Shown piece by piece: positions 1 through 5,729 of a DNA stretch of 10,536 bases. This DNA is from Thermoleophilia bacterium (GTDB taxonomy: Bacteria; Actinomycetota; Thermoleophilia; Gaiellales; JAICJC01): assembly GCA_025928435.1 (NCBI GenBank), contig JAICJM010000138.1, positions 1-10,536 of the forward strand. The letters are read 5' to 3'. A program made the position numbers and the translations under genes. Numbering within the stretch: position 1 is the stretch's first letter; each line of letters opens with the position of its first letter. Under the pieces are notes generated by a model that was given only the letters and a program-made list of their open reading frames with translations, was not told where the DNA came from and searched no databases.

Positions 1-85
1 CGAGCGCCTTGCCGCCGACACGGGCCTCGCCCGCGGCGGCCGCCTGCTCGAGCGTCAGCGGTCCGAGGACGGCGGTTGCATCCAC
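1..85 (-). CDS. N-terminal fragment of a probable PEP/pyruvate-binding (PEP synthase/PPDK-like) enzyme
   Basis: The minus strand stays open from a GTG at 83-85 to the window edge, giving 28 residues. It overlaps the 3' end of the cupin gene by 31 bp, in a different frame. The peptide is Ala-rich and then contains AGEARVGGKAL, which resembles the VGGKxxxLA glycine/lysine motif near the N-terminus of PEP synthases, PPDK and rifampicin-phosphotransferase-type ATP-grasp domains. If so, the enzyme would interconvert pyruvate and PEP or phosphotransfer to another substrate. Only the first residues are visible, the start lacks a clear ribosome binding site, and the start may lie elsewhere. The family call rests on one short motif. 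Confidence 0.35.
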   Translation of the reverse strand, partial: MDATAVLGPLTLEQAAAAGEARVGGKAL

Positions 86-447
86 TCGATCAGGTGGCGG
101 TAGTCGTCGCGGCAGGGGGCGAACACGTCCAGGTTCCCGACCGGCTCGGAGCCGGTGGGCTCGATGTTGTGGGTGACGCCCGCGGGGATCAGGAGGACGG
201 ATCCCGGCCGGACCTCGTGGTGTTTGTCGCCGACGTGGTAGATCGCCTCGCCCGAGGTGATGACGGCGATCTGGTCGAAGGTGTGGCTGTGCGGCGAGAG
301 CTCCATGTCCGGCGCCAGCTCGTGCATGACGAGCAGGACGTTGTCGGTACCGAAGCCGCGCCGGACGACGCCGGGCCGGGCCGTCTCGCTCGGGATGTCC
401 TCCCAGCGCACCGCCGGCGGCCACTCGGCCGTGTGCTCATCTGTCAT
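55..447 (-). CDS. Single-domain cupin protein
   Basis: This gene encodes a 130-residue small cupin (RmlC-like beta barrel). Motif 1 is SPHSHTFDQI (about 51-60), giving metal ligands His53 and His55, with Gln59 where the classical motif has Glu. Motif 2 is PGSVLLIPAGVTHN (81-94), giving Pro88 and His93. The ATG at 445-447 is preceded at 6 nt by AAGGAG and overlaps the IclR stop by 11 bp, so it is probably translated in a coupled way. Small cupins of this type act as metal-dependent isomerases, dioxygenases or ligand-binding proteins. Its position at the end of the aldehyde dehydrogenase/aminotransferase/IclR train suggests a role in the same catabolic route, but no reaction can be assigned. 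The cupin fold is near certain; the function is unknown. Confidence 0.9.
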   Translation of the reverse strand: MTDEHTAEWPPAVRWEDIPSETARPGVVRRGFGTDNVLLVMHELAPDMELSPHSHTFDQIAVITSGEAIYHVGDKHHEVRPGSVLLIPAGVTHNIEPTGSEPVGNLDVFAPCRDDYRHLIEWMQPPSSDR

Positions 448-1174
448 TTGCCGCTCCTTGGGTGGTGAAGTTGACGAATCCGAGCTCGTTCGAGAGCGCC
501 GCGGCCGTCTCGCGCAGCAGCCGGCCCATGCGCGCGTCGGGATCGGTGTCGATCGACGCGGTGGTTCCGACGAGCGCCATGGCGGCGACCAGATCGTCGC
601 CCTGGAACACCGGCGCGGCGATGGCGCAGATGCCCTCGACCACCATCGCGTTCGACGACATGCCGCGCGCCCGGATGCGCTCGAGCTCGGCGCCGCGGCC
701 GCCGGAGAAGGCGGCGAACACCTTCCCCTGGGCCGAGGTGTGCGGCAGGCGCGAGCCGGTGCGGACGTTGATCCGCACCAGCCGGTCGGTGTTGTCGTCG
801 ACGCGCACGACGACGGCCGAGTCGCCGTCGTGGACGGAGAGCACGACGGTCTCGTTGACGTCGGCCACGAGCCGCTCCATGTGCGGCCCCGCGACCTTGA
901 TGATGCGCAGGCCGGCGAGCGCGGTCGTCGCCAGCTCGACGATGCGCGGGCCGAGCGTGTAGACGGCGCGGGCCGGGTCGTAGCGGAGCAGGCCGACGCG
1001 CCGAAGCGCCATCGCGTAGCGATGCGTGGTGGCCTTGCTCGCCCCCAGCCGGGCGGTCAGCCCCGCCAGGGTGAGCTCGGGCTGGTCGACCGTGAAGAAC
1101 GAGAGCATCGCGGCCGCTCGCTCCACCGACTGATGGATCGGCGCCGGCTCCGTCCGCGCGCCCGCGTCGCTCAC
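437..1174 (-). CDS. IclR-family transcriptional regulator
   Basis: This encodes a 245-residue protein of standard IclR length. The N-terminal winged helix-turn-helix covers roughly residues 12-75: SVERAAAMLSFF, then LTLAGLTARLGASKATTHRY with the typical LGASKATTHR recognition helix. The effector-binding domain fills about 85-240 and includes the family-typical LPHTSAQGKVFAAF and GICAIAAPVF segments. The GTG start at 1172-1174 overlaps the aminotransferase stop in a GTGA tetramer. IclR regulators usually sense an aromatic or carboxylic-acid intermediate and control adjacent catabolic operons. Here the likely targets are its own train and the divergent aldolase-P450-dioxygenase train, through the shared promoter region near 3908-3962. 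Family assignment is firm. The ligand and whether it activates or represses are unknown. Confidence 0.95.
   Translation of the reverse strand: MSDAGARTEPAPIHQSVERAAAMLSFFTVDQPELTLAGLTARLGASKATTHRYAMALRRVGLLRYDPARAVYTLGPRIVELATTALAGLRIIKVAGPHMERLVADVNETVVLSVHDGDSAVVVRVDDNTDRLVRINVRTGSRLPHTSAQGKVFAAFSGGRGAELERIRARGMSSNAMVVEGICAIAAPVFQGDDLVAAMALVGTTASIDTDPDARMGRLLRETAAALSNELGFVNFTTQGAANDR
454..459 (-). promoter_or_regulatory. Ribosome binding site of the cupin gene
   Basis: AAGGAG on the minus strand lies 6 nt before the ATG at 447, inside the last codons of the IclR gene. It fixes the cupin start and supports translational coupling. Confidence 0.75.
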
Positions 1175-2457
1175 GCCGGCACCGCCGTGCGCTCGAGCTC
1201 GGTGACCAGCACTTCTGCCAGCCGGTCGATCTGCTCCGGCGTGATCACGAGCGGGGGCGAGAGCACCACCTTCTGGCCGGTGGCGCGCACGATCACGCCC
1301 GCGGCGCGGACGCGGTCGGCCAGATCGGCTCCGTCGGCCGGCGGACGCAGCTCGATCCCCGCCATCAGGCCGACGCCGCGCACCTGCGCCACCGCCGGCA
1401 GCTCCGTCGCCGGCGCGAGCCGGTCGAGCAGCCGCGCGCCCATCTCGATGGCGTGGGCGAGCAGCCCTTCCCGCTCGATGATCTCGAGGTTGCGCAGCGC
1501 GACGGCGCAGCAGGTCGGGTGGCCGTTGTAGGTGAAGCCGTGCGAGAGCCGGGTGCCGTCGAGCATCCCCATCACCGAGTCGCCGATCAGCACGGCGCCG
1601 AGCGGGACGTAGCCGCTCGTGAGCGCCTTCGCGGTCACGATCAGGTCGGCCGGGATGCCGCCCCAGCGCTCCGCCGCGAACCAGTGCCCGGTGCGGCCGT
1701 ACGCCGTCACGATCTCGTCCAGGATCAGCATGATCCCGTGCCGGCGAAGGACCTCGGACATCCGCGGCCAGTAGTCGTCGGGCGGCGGGATCATGCCGCC
1801 GACGCCCAGGATCGGCTCCCCGATCATGGCGGCGATGCGGCCGGCACCGATCTCCTCGATGGTGCGCTCGAGCTCGGCCACGCAGACGTCGGTGCAGTCC
1901 GGCATGTGCAGGGGCTGCGGCGCGGTCAGGTGGACGAACCCCTCGGCCAGCGGGCCGAACCCCTCGCGCAGCGGCGGGATCCCGGTTGCCGAGAGCGAGC
2001 CGTAGCCGACGCCGTGATACGCCATCTTGCGCGTGAGCACGACGGTGCGGTCTGGCTCGCCGCTCGCGTGCCGCGCCAGGCGCACGAGCTTGATCGCCGT
2101 CTCGACGCCCTCCGAGCCGCCGTTGGTGAAGAACACGTGATCGAGCCCGGGCGGCGAGAGCTGGGTCAGGCGGGCGGCAAGCTCGATCGACGGCGGGTTC
2201 GAGAGGTCCCAGAACGAGGCGTAGAACTCGAGCTGGGCCATCTGCTCGCGGGCGACGTCGGCCAGCTCGGCCCGGCCGTGGCCGACGGCGCACTGCCACA
2301 GGCCGCAGGTGCCGTCGAGGTACTCGCGCCCGTCGGCGTCGGTCAGCACCGCCCCGGAGCCGCGCACGACGATCAGCGGCTCGGCCGGGCGGCCGACGGT
2401 CTGGTGGGGGTGGACGATGTGCGCGCGGTCGAGCTCCGCCAGCCGGTCGCGGTTCAC
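1171..2457 (-). CDS. Class III (omega) PLP-dependent aminotransferase
   Basis: This encodes a 428-residue protein of usual family length. Features in order are FTNGGSEGVETAIKL (110-124, PLP phosphate region), MAYHGVGYG (145-153, Tyr/His stacking on the cofactor), LILDEIVTAYGRTG (244-257; Asp247 pairs with the pyridine nitrogen) and TAKALTSGYVPLGAV (275-289; Lys277 forms the Schiff base). It would transfer an amino group between an amine or omega-amino acid and a keto acid such as pyruvate. The likely start is GTG at 2455-2457, forming a GTGA overlap with the aldehyde dehydrogenase stop and preceded by AAGGAGG. Pairing with an aldehyde dehydrogenase is typical of amine or amino-acid side-chain breakdown, where the aldehyde product is then oxidised. 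The substrate cannot be read from sequence; names such as beta-alanine or putrescine transaminase would be guesses. Confidence 0.95.
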   Translation of the reverse strand: MNRDRLAELDRAHIVHPHQTVGRPAEPLIVVRGSGAVLTDADGREYLDGTCGLWQCAVGHGRAELADVAREQMAQLEFYASFWDLSNPPSIELAARLTQLSPPGLDHVFFTNGGSEGVETAIKLVRLARHASGEPDRTVVLTRKMAYHGVGYGSLSATGIPPLREGFGPLAEGFVHLTAPQPLHMPDCTDVCVAELERTIEEIGAGRIAAMIGEPILGVGGMIPPPDDYWPRMSEVLRRHGIMLILDEIVTAYGRTGHWFAAERWGGIPADLIVTAKALTSGYVPLGAVLIGDSVMGMLDGTRLSHGFTYNGHPTCCAVALRNLEIIEREGLLAHAIEMGARLLDRLAPATELPAVAQVRGVGLMAGIELRPPADGADLADRVRAAGVIVRATGQKVVLSPPLVITPEQIDRLAEVLVTELERTAVPA

Positions 2458-3923
2458 GTGCCGACAACCTCCTTCACGGTCTTCGTGCTCGTGTACTGGC
2501 CGATCGCCTCCGGGCCGAGCTCGTAGCCGTTGCCCGAGAGTCCGCGGCCCGAGAAGGTCGAGTAGGGGTCGAGCCCGCCGTAGGTGTTGATCCAGACGGT
2601 GCCGGCCCGCAGCGCCCGCGCCATGCGATGGGCGAGCGCGCCGTCGCCGGTGAAGACGCCCGCGGCCAGGCCGTACGGCGTGTCGTTCGCGACGGCGAGC
2701 GCCTCGTCGGGGCCGCCGACCTCGATGACGGCGACGGCGGGCCCGAAGATCTCCTCGCGGTTGATCCGCATCGCGTTGCGCGTGCCCGTGAAGATGCTGG
2801 GCTGCACGAACAGGCCGTCGGGCAGCCCGGGTACGTCGGCCGCCCCGCCGCCCACCACCGCCTCGGCGCCTTCCGCGGCAGCCGCCGCGTACAGGTCGAG
2901 CACGTGGTCGCGCTGGCGGGCCGACACGAGCGGCCCCATCTGCGTGGCGGGGTCGATGCCGTGGCCGAGCCGGATCCCGTCCACGTGCTCCGCGACGCGC
3001 TGCACCAGCTCCGCGGCGATGCGGCGGTCGGCGATCAGGCGCGCGCCCGCCGTGCAGATCTCGCCCTGGTTCCGGAACGTCGAGGAGATCGCGCCGGCGA
3101 CGGCCGCGTCCAGGTCGGCGTCGGCGAGCACGATGTTCGCGGACTTGCCGCCCAGCTCGAGCGTGAGCCGCTTCAGGTTGCTCGCCGCGGCCCGCTGGAT
3201 GTCCTGCCCCGCGGGCGTCGAGCCGGTGAAGCTGAGCGCGTCGACGTCGGGGTGCGCCGCCAGGGCGCGGCCGGCGTCGGCATCGCCCGTGACGACGTTG
3301 AGGACGCCGGCGGGGATGCCGGCCTCGAGCGCCAGCTCGCCGAGCCGGATCGCCGTCAGCGGCGCCTCCTCGGCGGGCTTGTGGACGACGGTGTTCCCGC
3401 ACGCGAGCGCGGGGGCGATCTTCCACGAGGCGATCGTGAGCGGGAAGTTCCACGGCGTGATGACGGCGCACACGCCGATCGGCTCGCGCAGGCCGTAGCT
3501 GAAGATGCCGGGCGCTGCCGGGTTGGTCGTCCCGACGATCTTGGTCGGCCAGCCGGCGTAGTAGTGCCACGTCCCGACGGTGAATTTGAGGTCGCGCGAG
3601 GTCGCCTCCGCGATCGGCTTGCCGACGTCGAGGCTCTCGAGCTCGGCCAGCTCCGCGGCGTGCTCCTCGAGCAGGCCGGCCAGCGCGAGCAGGCGGCGGG
3701 TGCGGGCCATGGGATCGAGCGCGGCCCATTCGGGCAGCGCCCGCCGGGCGGCGGCGACCGCCCGGTCGACGTCGTCCGGGCCGGCCAGCGCGCACTCGGC
3801 GAGCAGCTCGCCGGTGGCGGGATCCCGCGTCGGAAAGGTCCGTTTCGAGCTGCTCGCCGTCGCGTCGCCGTCGATCAGGAGGAGGCGCCGCGCGGGGGCG
3901 GCGGCGGTTGCACCCCGTACCAC
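2454..3923 (-). CDS. NAD(P)+-dependent aldehyde dehydrogenase
   Basis: This encodes a 489-residue full-length ALDH-superfamily protein. Catalytic elements are all present: Asn159 in TPWNFPL, Lys182 in HKPAEEAP (cofactor), SFTGSTPAG at 231-239 (nucleotide loop), general base Glu256 in LELGGKSANIV, and nucleophile Cys290 in FRNQGEICTAG. EEIFGPAVAV lies further on. It would oxidise an aldehyde to the acid, possibly the semialdehyde from ring cleavage or the aldehyde made by the aminotransferase next to it. The start is GTG at 3921-3923: an in-frame TGA lies a few codons upstream and no other start precedes the conserved LLIDG segment. With only a few bases between the predicted -10 and this GTG, the mRNA is probably leaderless. 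First gene of the minus-strand train. Confidence 0.95.
   Translation of the reverse strand: MVRGATAAAPARRLLLIDGDATASSSKRTFPTRDPATGELLAECALAGPDDVDRAVAAARRALPEWAALDPMARTRRLLALAGLLEEHAAELAELESLDVGKPIAEATSRDLKFTVGTWHYYAGWPTKIVGTTNPAAPGIFSYGLREPIGVCAVITPWNFPLTIASWKIAPALACGNTVVHKPAEEAPLTAIRLGELALEAGIPAGVLNVVTGDADAGRALAAHPDVDALSFTGSTPAGQDIQRAAASNLKRLTLELGGKSANIVLADADLDAAVAGAISSTFRNQGEICTAGARLIADRRIAAELVQRVAEHVDGIRLGHGIDPATQMGPLVSARQRDHVLDLYAAAAAEGAEAVVGGGAADVPGLPDGLFVQPSIFTGTRNAMRINREEIFGPAVAVIEVGGPDEALAVANDTPYGLAAGVFTGDGALAHRMARALRAGTVWINTYGGLDPYSTFSGRGLSGNGYELGPEAIGQYTSTKTVKEVVGT
2468..2474 (-). promoter_or_regulatory. Ribosome binding site of the aminotransferase
   Basis: AAGGAGG on the minus strand sits 10 nt before the GTG at 2457, inside the 3' end of the aldehyde dehydrogenase gene. 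It is a strong Shine-Dalgarno match and supports the GTG start. Confidence 0.7.
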
Positions 3924-3936
3924 GATGCGAGATACT
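3908..3936 (+). promoter_or_regulatory. Predicted leaderless promoter of the aldolase-P450-dioxygenase train
   Basis: TTGCAC (3908-3913) and GATACT (3931-3936) are separated by an ideal 17 bp. The ATG at 3944 follows after 7 nt, which is where transcription would start. No ribosome binding site can fit, so a leaderless mRNA is predicted. The -35 lies inside the first codons of the aldehyde dehydrogenase. Confidence 0.65.
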
Positions 3937-3944
3937 GTCCCTCA
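3926..3944. promoter_or_regulatory. Imperfect palindrome, candidate IclR operator
   Basis: TGCGAGA and TCCCTCA flank a 5-bp centre; five of seven arm positions are complementary. The site is centred at 3935, midway between the divergent start codons, and covers both predicted -10 elements. IclR-family proteins bind palindromes of about this length next to target promoters. That this IclR binds here is inference. Confidence 0.35.
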
Positions 3945-3962
3945 TGGTCGGACGCGTGTCAA
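3932..3962 (-). promoter_or_regulatory. Predicted leaderless promoter of the aldehyde dehydrogenase train
   Basis: On the minus strand, TTGACA (3962-3957, perfect -35 consensus) is followed after 19 bp by CAGTAT (3937-3932), which keeps the A2, A5 and T6 of the -10 consensus. The GTG at 3923 comes 8 nt later, so transcription should begin at or next to the start codon. The -35 lies within the coding start of the divergent aldolase gene. The 19-bp spacer is longer than ideal; AGTATC one base further is an alternative. Confidence 0.5.
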
Positions 3963-4711
3963 GTCTGCGGACGCGCCTGAGACACGGCCCGGCGCTGGTC
4001 GGCACGTTCATGAAGCTGCCCGGCACGGATGCGCTTCGCACGGTCGCGGGCGCCGGCTTCGATCTCGTCATCGTCGACCTCGAGCACTCCCAGCTGTCGG
4101 AGGGCCAGGCCCGCGAGCTGGTCGCGGCGGCCGACATGCTCGGCATCCCGTCGTCGGTGCGGATCCCCGAGCACGATCGCGGGACGGTCAACCGCCTGCT
4201 CGAGGCCGGCGCCGACGCGATCCAGCTCTCGAGCGTGCGCTCGGCGGCGCAGGTGGAGGCGCTCGTCTCCGACACCCGGTACGCCCCGGGCGGCGGGCGC
4301 AGCATCAGCCTCGCCCACGCCGCCGCCGGCTACGGCCGTCACCGGCTGGCCGACCACCTCGGCCGCCTGGCGGACGACCCGCCGCTCGTGATCGCCCAGA
4401 TCGAGCAGGTGCGCACCGAGCCGCTCGACGCGATCGCCGCCGCCGGCGCCGACGTGATCTTCCTCGGCTCGACCGACCTGCTCGTCGATTCCGGCCTCGA
4501 TGCGGCCGCCGCGACCGCCCGTGGCGACGCGATCCTGGCGGCCGCCGAGGCCCGGGGAGTCGTCCGGGGGTCGTTCGCGGCCACGGGCGCCCAGGCCCGC
4601 GAGCTGGCCGGCCGCGGCATCACCTACATCGCGCTCGGCTCCGACCTGGCCATGCTCGCCGGCGCCGCCGACGCCGCGCTGGCCGCGGCCCGGGAGGCGA
4701 CCGATGCCTGA
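3944..4711 (+). CDS. HpcH/HpaI-family class II aldolase
   Basis: This encodes a 255-residue TIM-barrel aldolase, close to the usual 250-270. By comparison with HpaI the key positions are visible: Asp45 and His48 in IVDLEHSQ (general base pair), Arg73 in SVRIPE (substrate carboxylate/keto), and the metal ligands Glu144 in AQIEQV and Asp178 in FLGSTDLL. YAPGGGRS (113-120) is the usual loop. The family cleaves 4-hydroxy-2-oxo acids to pyruvate plus an aldehyde, the last step of meta-cleavage pathways, which fits the extradiol dioxygenase downstream. STDLL replaces the common GPxDLS, so substrate specificity may differ. The ATG at 3944 was chosen over the upstream in-frame TTG at 3908 because homologues begin near RVSSLRTRL and the TTG is the predicted -35. 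The stop overlaps the next gene by 8 bp. Confidence 0.93.
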   Translation: MVGRVSSLRTRLRHGPALVGTFMKLPGTDALRTVAGAGFDLVIVDLEHSQLSEGQARELVAAADMLGIPSSVRIPEHDRGTVNRLLEAGADAIQLSSVRSAAQVEALVSDTRYAPGGGRSISLAHAAAGYGRHRLADHLGRLADDPPLVIAQIEQVRTEPLDAIAAAGADVIFLGSTDLLVDSGLDAAAATARGDAILAAAEARGVVRGSFAATGAQARELAGRGITYIALGSDLAMLAGAADAALAAAREATDA

Positions 4712-5726
4712 CCTGCGCGTGGGCCTCGCCGGCGTCGAGCTCAAGAACCCCGTGATCTGCGGCGCGGGCGAGCGGACGATGACGCCCGCCGACCTGCGCG
4801 CCGCCCTCGCGGCCGGCGCCGCCGCGGTCGTCGCCAAGTCGGTGAACGAGTCGGAGGCGGCGCGGGAGCAGCTGCGCTCCTCGGAGTACGTGACGGTCGA
4901 CGCCGCGCACGTGCCCGTCGACCGCCCGGGCGCGGGCGTCCCGGCCTCGCTGCACAACCGCTCGGGGCTCGCCGACGTGGACTTCGAGGAGTGGGCGGCG
5001 CTGCTGGCCGGGCTCGACGCCGAGGCCGCCGGCCAGGACGCCTACGTGATCGGGAGCGTCGTCGTGGCCGACCCGGGCAGCGCGGGGGAGATGTGCGGCG
5101 GGTTCGAGCGCGCCGGCCTGCGCCTGGTCGAGGCCAACGTCGGCGCCCCGCACGCGACGGAGTCCGCCCCGGGCGCGATCACCTCGCTGCCGGACGCCGC
5201 CCGCGTGGGCGAGGTCGTCGCCCGCATCCGCGCGGACGTCTCGATCCCGCTGCTCGTGAAGCTGAGCGGCGAGTCGGCCGACATGAGCGCGTCGATCGCG
5301 GCGGCGACGGAGGCGGGCGCGGACGCCGTGGTGGTCGCGACCCGGCAGCTCGGGTTCCTGCCCGACCCCGACGCCGGCCGGCCGCTCCTCGGCACCTTCG
5401 CCGCCGTGGGCGGCGGCTGGGCGCTGCCGCTCACCCTGCGCCACGTCGCCAAGGCGCGGGCCCGGTTCGGCCCCGGCCTCGGCATCGTCGCCACGAACGG
5501 CGTGCGCTCCGGCCTCGACGTCGCCCGCGCGCTCCTGGCCGGCGCCCGCGCGGTCGAGGCGTACACCGTCGTCCACCTCGGCGGCCACGAGGAGCTCGGA
5601 CGGCTCGTGCGCGAGCTGGAGGATCACCTGGCCGGGCGCGGGATCTCCGCGGCCGACCTGATCGGAGAGGCCACAGACCACACGCTCACCTACGCGGAGG
5701 CTGCCGCGACGAGAGGGGGTTCCTAG
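4704..5726 (+). CDS. Dihydroorotate-dehydrogenase-like FMN oxidoreductase
   Basis: This encodes a 340-residue protein that fits the DHODH/PreA-type FMN TIM barrel. Visible elements are LKNPVICGAGE (13-23), Lys45 in VVAKSVNE, an active-site loop-like HNRSGLADVDF (84-94), Asn135 in VEANVGAPHA (in place of the usual NxSCPN), Lys176 in LLVKLSGE, and VATNGVRSGLDVARALLAGA near residues 252-271 (FMN phosphate region). The loop after Asn135 contains no cysteine, unlike class 1 DHODH and PreA, so it may use another base or catalyse a different redox step. Such proteins reduce C=C bonds in pyrimidine-like or quinone-like compounds. The ATG at 4704 follows GGGAGG by 6 nt and overlaps the aldolase stop. 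It is unlikely to be pyrD, given its context and divergent motifs. Confidence 0.8.
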   Translation: MPDLRVGLAGVELKNPVICGAGERTMTPADLRAALAAGAAAVVAKSVNESEAAREQLRSSEYVTVDAAHVPVDRPGAGVPASLHNRSGLADVDFEEWAALLAGLDAEAAGQDAYVIGSVVVADPGSAGEMCGGFERAGLRLVEANVGAPHATESAPGAITSLPDAARVGEVVARIRADVSIPLLVKLSGESADMSASIAAATEAGADAVVVATRQLGFLPDPDAGRPLLGTFAAVGGGWALPLTLRHVAKARARFGPGLGIVATNGVRSGLDVARALLAGARAVEAYTVVHLGGHEELGRLVRELEDHLAGRGISAADLIGEATDHTLTYAEAAATRGGS

Positions 5727-5729
5727 ACC

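Noticed and set aside
3908..3943. An upstream TTG start that would add 12 residues to the HpcH/HpaI aldolase.
   Set aside because: The TTG is the predicted -35, the added residues do not resemble the family N-terminus, and no ribosome binding site precedes it.
1171..4305. A 1044-codon minus-strand open frame spanning the aldehyde dehydrogenase and aminotransferase.
   Set aside because: Only its C-terminal 428 codons encode a real protein (the aminotransferase). The rest is Arg/Pro/Ala-rich, out of frame with the clear aldehyde dehydrogenase, and typical of open shadow frames in GC-rich DNA.
4704..5726. Annotation as pyrD (dihydroorotate dehydrogenase of pyrimidine synthesis).
   Set aside because: The NxSCPN signature and catalytic Cys loop are missing and the gene sits inside a P450/extradiol dioxygenase operon.
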